Assembly: GCA_028023455.1 (NCBI GenBank)
Contig: JAQFVV010012546.1
Coordinates: forward strand, 17,501 to 81,500
Source of the DNA: Epiperipatus broadwayi
Lineage: Eukaryota > Onychophora > Udeonychophora > Euonychophora > Peripatidae
Length of the DNA: 64,000 nt
Direction: 5' to 3'
Shown here: in pieces, positions 12,561 to 25,780 of the stretch
How positions within the stretch are numbered: position 1 is the stretch's first letter
Layout: each line of letters opens with the position of its first letter
Notes under the pieces: model-generated
What the model saw: only the letters and a program-made list of their open reading frames with translations
Databases searched by the model: none
Told to the model about the DNA's origin: nothing
Made by a program: the position numbers and the translations under genes

Positions 12561-13249
12561 ATAGCAATTTGTCTCATTTGTCATTCCCTTATTTTAAAAT
12601 CTTGATTATACCAATAAATAATAATGATGATAATAATAAAATGTTTTTATTTTTTGGTAGTTTATAAAAAGTATGAGTGCAGAAGGGTCAGAGATGGGTC
12701 ATGAACCATGAACCATGATCACTGGAATCTGTCAGTCTACCACCACATGACTATTTAGCATAATTATACAAATAATAGCTATGGTTTTATTTTTCTATAT
12801 TACATGATTTATATCTGAACATGTTCCTTTGTCTTACTAATTGCTACATAACTTTATCAGTTAATTCCATAAAGTTGAGTTTTGATATAAAATAATGATT
12901 GTTTTTATTTAAGCAATGTTAGTGGTAGTACCTTATGTAAATTTAATTAGTCTATAATTAAGCTTCGTGATGTTAGAGTTATTTAATTTATCTAAAACTA
13001 ACTTCATCACAGAAAATTAATATATAAAACATCACCATCATCATATGGCTTTTAAATAGTTAGGTTTTAATTACATTATATATGTGTAATGAATAATATT
13101 TTCTGGTGTAATATTATTCATTATTAGATAATCTCTAGTCTAATGAATGATAAATAAAAATAATTAATACATATACATGTGTTTGTGTATGTTAAAATGA
13201 ATGTTTTCACGGGAATATGATGCTTTATAAGTCATGTTTTTGGCCCAAA
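12561..13249. other. Anonymous AT-rich DNA
   Basis: No gene is supported. Around 13085-13150 a short imperfect inverted repeat (GAATAATATTTTC against TAATATTATTCATTA) can be seen. Confidence 0.45.
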
Positions 13250-13380
13250 CGTATTCAATAAAATAAAAATAAAGTAAAAATACCAATGTTTTGGCATGAT
13301 AATACTTACCCTCAATTGGCAAGTGCTAATGCCGAAACATTGATATTTTTGCTTTATTTTTATCTTATTAAATACGGTTG
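13250..13380. repeat. Palindromic element, about 48-bp arms, with GAAAC motif
   Basis: The left arm, about 13249-13297 (landmarks GTATTCAATAAAATAAAAAT, TACCAATGTTTTGGCAT), pairs with the right arm, about 13330-13378 (ATGCCGAAACATTGATATTT, TCTTATTAAATAC). In the loop-right part, TTGGCAAGTGCTAATGCC precedes GAAACATTG. This resembles a stem II plus GAAA half of a hammerhead, but the CUGAUGA half is not recognisable. It is possibly a remnant of a Penelope-like terminus. Confidence 0.55.
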
Positions 13381-13644
13381 CTCAAAAACATGATTTATAA
13401 AATATATGTCTGTACATATAAATATCTCTACAACATATTTACATTACTTAATATTTTTTATAAGAGAAAATCATTTCTGGGTATTAAGATGAAGACTGGA
13501 CGATGTATATACCATTTTATGATCATTGATGTTTGTAGTTATTTCTTCTTACAATTATACCACTGCTGTTTCAACTGAATTTGGGTCACAATTTCTTGGT
13601 ATTTAAGGAGCTGATACTTAGGGAGCTGGTTTAAGTAACAGTGA

Positions 13645-13881
13645 TGTCTCACTAGATACTTATGGGGACATATTGCTAGAAGAGATGATAATAGATGGAC
13701 AATTGAAATTTTAAACTGGATTCCAAAAAATTGTAAAAGATCCAAAAAGAGACCACATGTGAGATGGATGGATGAAATAAGAAAGTATGCAGGGGTGATG
13801 TGGAGAAGAGAAGCTGAAGATAAGCAAAAATGGACTGAACTTGCAAAGACTTTCATCCTGCAGTGGATTGATAATGGTTGA
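13645..13881 (+). pseudogene. LINE ORF2 C-terminal fragment
   Basis: A 78-residue open stretch ends at TGA 13879-13881. It reads WGHIARRDDNRWT near the start, KRPHVRWMDEIRKYAG in the middle and ELAKTFILQWIDNG at the end. This is the well-known terminal region of non-LTR retrotransposon ORF2 (GHxxRMxDNRWT, then GRPxxRWxDEI, then QQWxDNG-stop). A run of TGA/GAT triplets follows the stop, as in many LINE 3' tails. The 5' part is missing, and upstream in-frame stops lie at about 13636-13644. The opposite-strand ORF over this region is a shadow. It could derive from the same family as the minus-strand relic at 10-11 kb. Confidence 0.85.
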
Positions 13882-15077
13882 TGATGATGATCATTACTAT
13901 AGAGAAAAAAGTTTTAATTAAAACCTCAATTGCATCATTATAATAACAAGCTATTACGTAATTAATTGAATCTGAAAAGTATATATTTACATAATCATGA
14001 AAAAAACATAGATTTGAGAACTTTACTTTCAATACATACCCATTCACTTATCAATTACAAGTTCAAACCTTAAAATAATCAAGTATTTAACGCGTGGATA
14101 TAAATCTATGCCGTAACAAACAAACATGTTTATCATTTCTCTAAGACTGTCTTCATATATATATAAACACAAAAAGAAAGAAAGGAATAAAATATAAAAG
14201 TATTTATAATCACATACAGCTGAATTCTTATTAAGAGTTATAAATAAATAGATTCTTAGGAGATTAGAATCAACCCACTTACTGAGAAGTACAAATAAAA
14301 GATTTTTCAAAGCCTACATGTGATTTTTTTTTTTTTTATGAAAACAATTTTAGATTTAAAAAAGAATGAAAAACAAAGCTTACGATACCATAGACTGTTG
14401 TTAGGAGATATTTAATTTCAAAAAATGTAGAATGATTAATATTTATTTTTATGTATCTGAATAAAGCACTGGGTTTTAAGATTAAAATATTTTTAAATCA
14501 AAAATATAAATTAAATAAAAATTGGGGGAAAGTTAATATAGTGTGTTTATATATCAAAAAATATATTGCTTAAAAAAGAATTGAGATGCAAAAAAAACAT
14601 CACGTATTTAATATGTCGATGAAATTTACTCTTCTCATGCTTAAAACAAATGGAGAAGATATTTGTCCTGTATTTTGCATAATGTTTAGAATAGTAGATA
14701 GAAAAAAGGCAAAAATTCAGGAATCAATTTCAGTCTAAAATAAGTATAAACAAAACCACTCTGTGGTTCAACTTGTCACTTAGATGTTCAGACCATATTT
14801 GATCTTATGGTCAATTAACCATATGATTATATTTTATTATCAAAATGACCTCTATATTTTGAATGAATATCAAAATGGATATTGAATTCTAAAAGAAAAC
14901 AGAATTTTATGGGTTAGTAAGTAAAACACATAACTACAGATCCTCACTCACCTATGCTAAATATGAATAATAGTTATTTGATGCAGCAATTTAAAAAGTG
15001 GTCATTGAAACCCAAACTTTGACTTTCTTTTAAAGGTAAATCTTTATGCTCTACCTACCTCCTATTTTCTTAAATAA
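13882..15077. other. Anonymous AT-rich DNA
   Basis: No supported gene. The minus-strand ORFs between 13.85 and 14.31 kb are low-complexity and match nothing I recognise. Confidence 0.5.
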
Positions 15078-15449
15078 CACAGGTTTTACAACAAAATTGA
15101 TGCTTATTGTTCCTTGTGCCACAGGGAAGAAGAAACACAACAGCACCTATTTCACACCTGCACAGCTCTAACAAATACCCGAGAAATTATGATTAACACA
15201 TATAGACAAAATAACATCACCCTTGATAGCCTAATAGAGACACTTGGTAAAGGCTCAATACCAGCAGCTCCTGCAGCAACTTTTTGTTTATATAGTTTCT
15301 GGTGCACCAGCTGTACTTTCTGCTTTGGAGACAATAGCACAAAGCACCCAGCCACATTCTCTAATAAGCTCAAACAACTGATGGCCAAAGATGGCAAAAT
15401 TGCACACCCAGATATATTTGCTGCTACATGGTCACTATTAAAAATCTGA
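15078..15449 (+). pseudogene. LINE ORF2 C-terminus with CCHC motif
   Basis: The frame is open from just after a TAA at 15075-15077 to TGA at 15447-15449. It carries Cys-x2-Cys at 15108 and 15117 (YCSLCHREEETQQHLFHTC), completing the C-x2-C-x8-H-x4-C knuckle found after the RT in several non-LTR retrotransposon clades. The tail reads HPDIFAATWSLLKI. After the stop comes a short 3' UTR and then a long ATT array starting at 15500, which is probably the element's expanded 3' tail. A sister copy of the same C-terminus lies at the right end of the window on the minus strand. GC content is visibly higher than in the surroundings. It is truncated at the 5' end, so not functional. Confidence 0.8.
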
Positions 15450-15499
15450 GACAAACCAAAACCTCAAAAAATAAATTATGACTTTTCTGTAACAAGAAC

Positions 15500-15726
<227 letters not shown>

Positions 15727-16036
15727 TTGCATACCCCTTTTTTAACAATTTTTTCTGTTTGTTCCAAACCATATGGTGTGAAACCATGTATTTTCAGCAA
15801 TGTAATTTTTGGTAAGCAACAATTTCATATAATCTATTTCTGTACAATAAAGTATATTATTGAAAGAAAAAAAAAGAATATGGCAGGTTTTAAACTTTGG
15901 ATATTAAAGGGTAAATTAAAATTTTAAATAAGATCTTGATATATAGCAAAAAATTATAAAAAAGGGTAGACAATGTCACATCTCATTTGCATAACAAAAT
16001 ATAAGAAGCATTTCCAAAAAAGTTAGTTTAGTTAAA

Positions 16037-16432
16037 ATGATTAATAGGAAATATAATGTTTCAATTTGTCCAGTTTACAAAAAGAAAGCAAGTTTAAATC
16101 TTTTTATTAACAATAATGGGGACTATAATAGGTTAGATATTATGAATTCAGTTTATTTAATAAAGTCTTTGAATTGTTTTAGAAAGAATGTAGAAATGAC
16201 ATATGTTGGGACTAGTAAGAATAAATTAAAAACTAGATTGAAACAGCATTTAGGTGATAAAAATTCTGCAGTTTACATTCACATGAATAAATTTAAGCAT
16301 GGGGATTTTGATATAAAGCCTTTGGAATGTATTAAGTCATATAATGAAAGGATGATAAAAGAAAGTGTATTCATTAATGAAATAAAACCAGAATTAAATA
16401 GGATGTTAATAGATAAACAGAAAAGGAAATAA
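16037..16432 (+). CDS. GIY-YIG endonuclease domain of a Penelope-like element (5'-truncated)
   Basis: This is an uninterrupted 131-residue frame. The GIY-YIG fold is readable: SVYLIKS (first strand, Y of the GIY half) at about residues 37-43, TYVGTS (YIG half) at about 55-60, KTRLKQH with the catalytic arginine at about 65-71, a histidine segment HMNKFKH, KESVF with the metal-binding glutamate at about 107-111, and ELNRM with the closing asparagine. All key residues are present. In canonical PLEs this domain forms the C-terminus of the RT protein and nicks target DNA to prime reverse transcription. Here the RT is absent, so it is a 5'-truncated insertion. A hammerhead-like core follows 222 bp downstream. 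The ATG at 16037 is simply the first in frame. Confidence 0.8.
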   Translation: MINRKYNVSICPVYKKKASLNLFINNNGDYNRLDIMNSVYLIKSLNCFRKNVEMTYVGTSKNKLKTRLKQHLGDKNSAVYIHMNKFKHGDFDIKPLECIKSYNERMIKESVFINEIKPELNRMLIDKQKRK

Positions 16433-16653
16433 TAGGTTTTTAATTAAATGTTTTAAAGGATATATATAGATTTTTTTTTTAATAAAAGGAAATTGTTTCT
16501 CTTTGAGTTGTGTTTGTTGGTAATAGAAAAGGGGAGTGAGATAAGATAAAAAAAAATTTTGGTTAGGAATATATTTTGTAATTTTTTATTTTTTTTATTT
16601 ATTTTTATGGAATATGTGTTATTTGTTATATATATATTTTTTATTTTAGTGTG

Positions 16654-16690
16654 CCTTGAAAAAGACTATATAAAATAGTCGAAACGTTGG
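16654..16690 (+). ncRNA. Hammerhead-ribozyme-like core in PLE 3' region
   Basis: The order is CC (stem I) at 16654-16655, TTGAAAA in the CUGAUGA position, GACTA/TAGTC stem II (16664-16668 with 16676-16680) and GAAA at 16681-16684. A minimal ACGU stem III, U17, and GG at 16689-16690 follow; the GG pairs with CC. Core positions C3 and G8 are changed, so cleavage is doubtful. It lies 222 bp 3' of a PLE GIY-YIG stop codon. Confidence 0.55.
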
Positions 16691-18218
16691 ATTTTTTAAT
16701 TTTTTTTTTACATTTGTATAGTCATATAAAAACAAGTTTTAAAAAGGAGTTAGTGTGTTTTATTTCTATTTTGGATTTTTATGAACTATTTTGAAAAGAA
16801 GAACTCTGTGCTTGATATATTAAATTATCTGATTGATTAAGGTGAAAATGAAACTTTCTTAAATAAAAAGTGTGGTTCATACTTTTCCTTTCCTATAATC
16901 TGATATTTATTTCACATCATAAAGAAATAAACAAGTTTAGTAGTCAAGAATTTTGCAAAAAAATATAGCAAAGCTTATCATCACTAAACTTTTGTATGTT
17001 CAAAGAAATATCTTCGAATTTTATACAAATCATCCAAACAATAATTATAATTGCTTATGTAAGTTATTTTTATATTAATAATATATTTTAATTTATTTGC
17101 TTATAGAAATTAAAATTTAAAATAAATCAATAAGTTTGCAATTATTGCTAAAAATTTGTAAAAAATTATTTTTATATACATTGCATATTTAATTTAATAA
17201 AAAATTATTTAATCTATCTAGTAACGTGCAAAGCTTAAAATGTAAATAATCAGAAAAAAAAAACAACTAATTAGTGAATTTTTAAACTTTTTATAGCTGA
17301 CTTAGTTCAAAATAGTTCCTAAAAATAATACAGTGCTGAAATTTTTTTTTTATTTATTTAAAATTTGGGAATATACAAATGAAAAGGTTAACTATAAGGA
17401 TGTCAATCAAAAATACTATGTTGATTCATCAGAAGTAAAATGCAGTTCTCAATATAAATAATATTTTCTCACTTCTTTCTTTTTCTCTGCTTATTTATTA
17501 ATTCACATTTCATTTTTTCTTTGTTTTTATTCATTACAATTATATTGATAAAATACATGATCATTATAAATTGTATGTATAATTAATTAATTCTCTGTTG
17601 TGGCTGAGTTATTGACTATTTTTTCCCTATATTTCCTTTTGTAACAGCATGTATGAATGTAGACAAACCTTTGACATTGAGAAAGAAATAATAAAAGTAA
17701 ATTTAGCAAAGTGGAAAAGCATTAATTGCAATTTTACTCAAGATATTATATATATATATTAAATTTATTTAAGACAGGTATCTTTCTCTAGCAAAATGAT
17801 TGCAAGCTTAGTTGTATTAATTTAGGAATAATCATTAATTACAAAAAAATTAAAAATAAATGCCTTTAAAATGGCTTGCCTAGTACTATTTCATTATGTT
17901 GTTGTGTCTGAAAAAATTCTCATTGAAATCTTAGATATGTAAGTACTGGAATTTGAATGTGAAGTCAGAAAATTATAGTGACATAAGATAATGCTATTAT
18001 CTTGTTGTGCTTAATGCTTAAAGCTATCTGAAATAATTCATGGCTAGTTGTTTATTTAAAAGAGCAGATTATTAAACAAATAAAACTTCATGATCTTGAT
18101 TTGGAAATAAGATCAGATTTTGAATTTTTTTTCTTTTTCATTTTCTACATTTACCAATAGATATCTAATGATACTAAAAATTAATTTGTGTAATACCATA
18201 CTTGACATTTTATTAATA
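16691..18218. other. Anonymous AT-rich DNA
   Basis: No gene or recognisable repeat family is seen. There is a short (TA)n run near 17748. Confidence 0.5.
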
Positions 18219-19527
18219 CACCATTACCCTGCTTAGTGATGGCAATTGGTCCTCCAAAACTCATCATTAAGCAAGAATATCATATACAGAATACATATTT
18301 ATAATGGAGGTCAATGAGGAAAAAATTGGTCGGTTCCAGTCGATGTAAAATATCCACATTGGTTTCCAAGCGCAAAGATGTTCTTGATTTTTTCATGGCA
18401 ATGATGACTAAATACTGTATCTAAAAAGAAAAGTTTTATATCACTAGGGGGAAAATGCACATTTTCACTGTTTAAAAAGTACAGTACAGCAAAAAGAAAG
18501 AGAAAGTGAAACTAAATTTGAATTTAACAGTTTTTATATTCTTCCACAGAAGTTTTTCATCGTAATGAAAAAAAATCCATACTGAAGTGTATTTTTTTAA
18601 AATTTGTATTACGGTACATGTTACTGTACATTTATGCTTATTACTTATGTGAAATTATTCAAATTAAAAAACAAGGTTTAATTATAAATTATTTAATTGA
18701 ACATAAAGACTTATTACTGTACTCTAGAGTAACAAAAGGCCTGATGCATATCGTAAATCAGTCAACTTTAGAAAAAAAAATCAACTTATTTTAAAAGAAA
18801 AAAAAATCTAACTTTTCTAATTTTTTAAAACATATGCTAAGTTTATTTTTCTTACTGTATATTTTTAGTAATGTAATAGTGCCCCCCTTGTTTGTGTAGA
18901 AAGATTATTATTAACACTTATTTTAAATGCAATCTTTTTTTTTTTTTAAAAAAAATGTTTTTCTTTTGATTTGAAACCACTTGGGTGTACATAATTAAAG
19001 AACACACATATGCAATTTAATATTAGTATTTAGTGTTTTTCTGAAAGTTTGTGATGATGGTATTTTAGTTGTACTGTTTTCATCATCTAATATAAGTGTT
19101 GAATGTCTAGAAAAATTAAACATTATTTAAATAATCCAAGTACTGTACATTATATTTAAATAAAATTTAATTTTTTTAAAGACGTTCAACAATTATATGT
19201 ATATAGTATTATAGATTCAGTAATTATATATATTTTAACTTTATGCTTTCTATATTCAAAATACTGAATGCAGCACTAACATTGACTTTTATAAATAAAA
19301 TATTGTATGTGCTATACAATGTACTTTTGCTTTTGGGTAAAATGAATTTAAAATATCTATTCCCTTATGTCATCAGTGATGCAAAATTCAAGATGGCTGC
19401 CAAAAAAAATTTTTTCCCGATCATTATAGTGAATAATTGATTGTAAATCGAAGTAGTGGGTACAAATTGATGATGATTGCTATTGTGAAATATCATTAAA
19501 TAGCCAATCGCTAAGCAGGTAAAGGTG
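18219..19527. mobile_element. Non-autonomous DNA transposon with TA target duplication
   Basis: The terminal inverted repeats are CACCATTACCCTGCTTAGTG at 18219 and, on the other strand from 19527, CACCTTTACCTGCTTAGCG, continuing for about 26 bp with one gap. TA dinucleotides flank both ends (18217-18218 and 19528-19529), as in Tc1/mariner/pogo elements. The interior (1.3 kb) holds no transposase. Phrases such as GGTCGGTTCCAG and CTAAGCAGG recall Tigger/pogo termini, but the superfamily is an inference. Confidence 0.75.
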
Positions 19528-22500
19528 TACTAAATTTCCACCATTAAAGTTTTTATTTGTTGACTAGTGTTATTCTATGAACAATATTAGAAGTAGATTA
19601 TATTATTAGATTTTCTTGTATGTGCTAATAGCAAAAATAAAATATGATCCAAATTATTGGAATTATAATAGTATTTGTAATTGTTAACTGAAATAGTCAT
19701 CAGTTATTGAAATTTGCATAATAAGTGGATTGACTGTCACAAATATTTATTTAAATGGAAAAATCATTATAAAGTGCTTTGAACTTTTCCATATTCAAAA
19801 CAAGAGCACCTCATTCATTATAGTTAAAAGTTATAATGTTAAAGTAGTTAATGCTTCACTTTAGAAACATATTCATTCCAGATCAAAGATTAGTATTCTC
19901 TAAATTTAAAATGATATTTAAAAACTATTCTTATTTCAAAATAGTTTTAGAAAATATTATTATGTTTAAAATTTTTTACTAAGTATGATTCATTTCAATA
20001 GCTGATAAATATTACATTTGCATGTATACATTTTTTTAATTATTTATACTATTGAAACATGGGATTCTTTCAAAGTGCATGCTGTGGATTGGAGGATTAT
20101 TTATAGTTCGTTAAAAAATGCTGATGGCTTTTTTGACAAAAATTATTGGCTTGATTAATATAAAATATGAAAAACTCTCTACTAGAAAAAATAATAAATG
20201 AAGTTTTGTAGCCAATATAGGAAACTAAAAAATGAAAATCAGAATTATAAGATATCTTACACATGATTAATGGATTAAATTTGTTAATAAAATATAATCA
20301 TTTACTGATTATAACCCTATTAAATCTTTTTACTGCATTAAAGGTAACATATAGATCTGAAAAATAATATCATAATCTCTCAAATAAGTAATAAATAATA
20401 TTTTAAGTGATAATTGCGAAAATATTTTGATCACTATTTAAACATACAATCCCAAAATTCAGATGACTTTTTAATGGCACACACACACCTGTAAATATAT
20501 AATCAATAATTTTTAACAGATGTAAACTTTTTTAATATTTTAATATGTAAAAATATTTATTGCATTTTCAGATTATAAATAATATCTACAGATGTCATAG
20601 ATAGTGATTAATGAAAATATTAAACTGTAAATGTTTTCTGCATTGGAAACTGTACAAGTGTGTGCTCTTAATGTTATATAGAGATTAAAGAATTATAGTA
20701 TTTATTTCTAATTTAAGGTTAAAAGCTAACAACTTTTTCCAATTTATTCTAAATAATAGTCTCTTCCACCGATCAGTTAGCAGTTGTAAATTAATAATTG
20801 TTAACAGATGTAAACTAATTAAATATTTTAATATGTGGAAAGATATGTTGTATAAATAAATAAATAAACAGTATAGCACATTTATCTCTAAATTACATCA
20901 AGACATTGCATTTAAAAACATAGTCTTGTACACCTTTAAATATAGAAAGTATTTACACTTTACTATTTTCATTAATTACTGCCTATTATAACTGAAGGTA
21001 ATATGTGTAATCTGAAAATACAAGTATTTCCAAATATTTACTCATTTAAACTAGTAATATTAAAATAAAAAGAGTTTCAATCTGATAAAATATCTAATGA
21101 AAATTTAAAACAAGAAAGTCAATAATTATCCTCATATTGCTGAACTTTTTTAAAAACCATATAAACATAATAAATTATGTTTCCCAGTCTTATAAATGCA
21201 GCTATTATTCCAATTGATAAAATAAAGATGATAAAAAACCTGCAGTGATTTTTAAGGAATATCGTTCTCATCAATTATAGAATTATAATTATTGAATAAG
21301 TTGTGTTTAGTATTAGATAAATTTATATCAGTGACTCTATGGTTCTAGAGAATTAAAAGGCATTGATATGGTTTCTGCTGCTAAGCAAAAAAAAGTGTAA
21401 TGAACAAATACACAATATATATACATTGTAATGATATGGATTCCCTAAGGAAAAAACAAGGTGGTCGCATCTCACTATAATCAGATTTTGGGTCTTCATA
21501 TAGGATACTATAGATGAAATGATGTAATTATAATCTAAAATTGAATTCATTTTAAATATGATAATTTAATATCAAATATTAAATTTAGCCACAATTTAAA
21601 CTGAATCACTCAATCTTCACATTTATTAATCATTCCATTTTGCTCAGAATTCAAACTCATGTAGGTATTACAATTAACTCTCTTCAGGGGTTTCCTTCAA
21701 TTCTTCAGCAATAACAATATTTAACATAATCTTAATATATTTTAAAATTTATTTCAACCAGGATATTATGATGTTATATAAGTGTAATACATGCATGTGG
21801 AGATAACTTTATTTTGTTTCGTAAAATAAATAAATAAATTAGAAACTTCTTTAAATTTAAAATTAACTTTAACAATATTTATTAACGTATAACAATTCAA
21901 TTTATTTAATATAACAAAAGGATTATCAGACATGTTTTATTTACATCTCTACAATTTCATAATATTAAATAATTAATACTTTTTCATATTCACATAGTAG
22001 ATATGTACTTCATAACACAGAGTATAATCATTTATAACATAGTAAACAATTTTTTTATAATTTTCAAAAAAAATTATAAAAATACTAAACTAATCTTAAT
22101 TTAATTCATATACAAATAAATAGTAATATTATATTATGCAATCAATATGAGAGAATTTTAATTTCATGAGACCATTCCTACATATAGTCATCATTAAAAA
22201 ATATATATAATCCTTCATACAAGATATTAGTCATTTGCACAACTAATAGCAAACAAACATTATCATATTAATTAAGTTAATAACAACAAAGTTTTATTAT
22301 GACATGAATAAATCCAATATGAATAATTATAAAATCTTACCTTCATATTAAGTTTACTTTTTATAACTAAGTTCATACCTCAGTCAAAGTCGCTATAACA
22401 AAAAAAAATATTTGACTTCATGACCTTCTATTTCTCTTCATTTAGTCTTTTTAAATGAATTATTCCAATGCTAAATGGCTTTTAGTAACAAAGGAAATAA

Positions 22501-23758
22501 AATTAAATATTTTTAAATGATGATTATGACATTTCCAAAATAGTACCATAGATTTAATGACTATTTTTTAAATCATAATCTGACAATATTTTATTATTCC
22601 AGAAAAGTAGAAATATCATAAAAATCTGTAAGATTTGAATATATTTTATTAAGTCTGATATTTTTTAAATATCCAAATAATTATTCCATCTATCAGGTAT
22701 TTGATCTCTGTGACATTACAGGTGTAAAAACGTCAGTTTACATTCATGATGATTCAATGTAAATATTCTTTTCTCTAACAAATATATGATTCATAAAACA
22801 TTACAAGTTTACAAATGTTTGTTTCATTTATGACAATATGAAAGAAATTGAGACAATTTATATCTTGCATATAAATTATTCATCGATCTCATAAAGTTAT
22901 ATCAGCAGGTAAACATAAGCTTTGTGTATATTTTTATGTAGTTAGAATTTATATCTCATCCTTGAAAAGTAAATAATATCTATTTTCTAAAGCAAAGAAA
23001 CATTCCAATGGTTTTTGTAAAATGTTGTGAATTATGTTCATTCTTTAACAAATTCTCGCCAACTATAAATCCTTGACAAACCTGCCCAGTTAATGAATGA
23101 ATAGTATTGTTTCACCCCATCATTATATCCATTATTAATCATATACATTAAAAACAAATAAAAAAAATTATGAAAAAACTCTGATCACTTCTACTGAAGC
23201 CAAGATAGAGAGAGAATGAGTTTAAACTGTTTAGTTTTATTTATAAACTTTTTAACTGATGTCAGAGATACTATAGCTTTGCTACAACATTCTCTTTTTG
23301 GTCATTTCCAGACAGCATCCCATTAATAAAAATTGTATTACATTAGATAATGACAAATAAAAATAAATATTTTATAATTTATTGCACATAACATACTATA
23401 TTTATATTTTAAAATACAAATAGTATCTTTTTACTTCAACATAAACTAAGCAATTAGGATTACATTCTTTCATACTACAATGGAAATATACTTTTATACA
23501 TATTTTAATACAGTATTCTACAAATAAAATGACAGATATAATTGAAACATTAAATATTTAGATATATTATTTGAAACCTACTATTGTAAATGCATGAATG
23601 AAAATATACATATTAAATAAATAATAAATACATAAACAATACTTCTGTATATAATATAAAAATAATATAAAATAACCAGCTTTCTGATTAGTTGTTCCTG
23701 GCCAGTACAATGAAATGTTAAATTCATCACCTAGGAGAAAATAGAACTTTTTACACTG
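19528..23758. other. Anonymous AT-rich DNA with one direct repeat
   Basis: There are 4.2 kb without a supported gene. The only structure I noticed is a diverged direct repeat of about 60 bp (TTAACAGATGTAAACT, then TTTTAATATGT) at about 20510-20555 and 20795-20840, a spacing of about 288 bp. Confidence 0.5.
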
Positions 23759-23794
23759 CCTTGATAAGGACTCGTAAGAGTTGAAAGTGCTTGG
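23759..23794 (+). ncRNA. Hammerhead-ribozyme-like core (isolated PLE 3' end)
   Basis: CC at 23759-23760 pairs with GG at 23793-23794 as stem I. TTGATAA (23761-23767) stands in the CUGAUGA position. Stem II is GACTC/GAGTT closed by a GTAA tetraloop. GAAA is at 23783-23786. Stem III is AG/CU with loop TG, and U17 precedes the predicted cut. C3 and G8 deviate from consensus. No reading frame was found just upstream, so this is a bare 3' terminus. Confidence 0.55.
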
Positions 23795-24884
23795 AAATAT
23801 TATTTGTTATTATTTTATTTATTTATATTAAACTCTGTATTAACAATTGACACAAATTGTTATTTTATATTATTTTTAAATAAATAATAATAATTTCTTA
23901 AATACTATAAACTTTATTATTTACACATTTATTTTTAAAATGAATTGAATACACTATAATTAATAATAAACATTTTTTTTTTAAAAATATTATATATTGT
24001 CATAGCAACAGTCTAATGTAGTCCAGGTTAATACATTCATTATTAAAGTCAAACCATTTTTTTTACAATTGATATAACACCTCATATTGAAATTTATTTC
24101 AAATTTTAGTAAGTACAATATATTGATATACAAATATTTTCATGGTTACAAATATAAAAGTCATATTTTGTGGGTTTATCCATCTAAGATTTAAATTAGA
24201 TATTTCAACATTTTAACTTGATTACACAAGTCCTCAACTTAGCAAGGAATACTATCCAGATATTAAAACCTACACCAATATATGATTAGAGAAGCTACTG
24301 AGATACTAAAAATACCATAATGTATCAACAAATCTGATGGAATTTTTTTAAAAAAAAAACAAATTATTTTGAAGATTCTAAATTTTTTATTTGTTCTTTA
24401 TTAATTTTTATTTATTTTTCAATTTGTTTAATTTTATACACCTGTGTTTTCTAGTTGTGGAACTTTAACCATTATTGTTTATAGCACCTCTACAACTATC
24501 TTTATAGATACTGTTTACACAGTTTTTACAATTATATAGTATTCACTTCCCAGATGAAAATTTGGGTGGTCAAATTTAAATGCTGTCTGTTTTGGGTTGA
24601 ACTGCGTATTATTTTGTTTAAATTCCTGATGTTTTGATAAATATCATTTATCATTGACATAAGGACTCAATGAAGAACTATTAGGACTTAAGTAATAATG
24701 AAATTGAGCATAAAGTAAAGAAGAATCATTCTTATATATATTTGATAGTTGATTATTAAAAATATTTAGATTAACAAAATGTTTATTTCTTTCAGTTTTA
24801 CAATTAGTTGATTTCAAGTTGACTTTAGAAGAAAAATAAAATAAGTCATCTTTACAAGGTTGAAATGCATTGTTCTTTATCTGA

Positions 24885-25142
24885 TTAATTTAAACTATCT
24901 GATCTTTTTAACATTTCAATAGAAACTCTCAGATTTCGTAAGTCATTTAACAAGTTAGCTTTATCAAAATTACATGTGCAAACAATTTTACCAAAATGTG
25001 AAGTAAACGCTGATGTATTTAACTTTTGATTGATGGCAATTTTATATTTCGTAATTCTGACATTAATTATTCTATTGCATTGGCCGTCGTAATTTCTTGA
25101 GAATTGGAAACATGGACTTTTATGAACACCTTGATATTTCAA
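24885..25142 (-). pseudogene. GIY-YIG domain fragment of a Penelope-like element
   Basis: This is an 85-codon open frame on the minus strand. The stretch YDGQCNRIINVRITKYK aligns in pattern with YIGQTxRxxxxRxxEHK of PLE endonucleases and keeps the catalytic arginine (NVRI). TSAFTSHFGK matches the SALxxHxxxxGH block, and VSIEMLKRSDSLN matches the REAxEIxKxPxxLN terminus. The YIG tyrosine pair is damaged (YDG), so this is a relic. The first methionine is arbitrary. Confidence 0.6.
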
Positions 25143-25455
25143 AATTATTCAGTCTTTAGGTTTACAAAAAAAAAATCACTTTTTTTTTTTGCTAATGAAA
25201 AAGATAGACTAATTTTGAAATTAGATAGTCTTCTATAGATCTTATCAATGAGTGCCTTAATATAATCATTAACCATTAGAAAGAAGAATATTTTTAGTTA
25301 GTTCTATTTCTTGAGCAAAGTGAGTACATGCTCTCATCAAAATACTTTTTGTTAAAGAAAAATGTTAGTAGGAGGATAATGAGAATTAAAATTAAGATAT
25401 CTGTTAGTATGAGTGGATTTTTTTATAAACTGATACTAATAATGAATCATATACA

Positions 25456-25597
25456 AAAAAAAGTATGTTTTGAGAATTATAAGAGAGTCTATTGAAATAT
25501 TAAAAAGACCAGATTGTTTAAATAAATCTGATGAAGCTCAACATATTCCAGCTTTGTGGAAATCTCTTTCTTCTAGATATCAACTTGAAAGAAATTA
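25456..25597 (+). pseudogene. PLE protein C-terminal tail
   Basis: The frame reads IRESIEILKRPDCLNKSD and ends in LSSRYQLERN followed by TAA at about 25595. It is a second, plus-strand copy of the tail also found on the minus strand at 24.9 kb. Only the last 45 or so residues remain. Confidence 0.55.
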
Positions 25598-25780
25598 ATT
25601 GTGAAACCGAAGGAATAAAAATTTTGTTAATAATCAATAATCAAATATACATATAAGAATGATTGTTCTTTATTCTTCACACTCAATCTAATTATTATTT
25701 AAGAATTAACAGTTCTTCATTAATAACTCAAAACATTTGAAATTTAAACAAAATAATACACAGTTTAAACCAAAAAGACT

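Larger units (their letters stand above)
24240..25780. mobile_element. Cluster of Penelope-like element fragments in both orientations
   Basis: Three pieces of one GIY-YIG C-terminal region are seen. A plus-strand piece at about 24265-24320 reads REATEILKIP. A minus-strand piece covers 24885-25142. A plus-strand piece at about 25460-25597 reads RESIEILKRPDCLNKSD. The outer parts, about 24600-24770 and 25630-25770, are inverted repeats of each other (landmark ATTATTTTGTTTAAATT). The arrangement is an inverted PLE pair, a known habit of these elements, now heavily decayed. Confidence 0.6.

Noticed and set aside
13539-13856. 105-codon minus-strand ORF
   Set aside because: Antisense shadow of the LINE ORF2 C-terminus on the plus strand.
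15152-15454. 100-codon minus-strand ORF
   Set aside because: Antisense shadow of the CCHC-bearing LINE tail.
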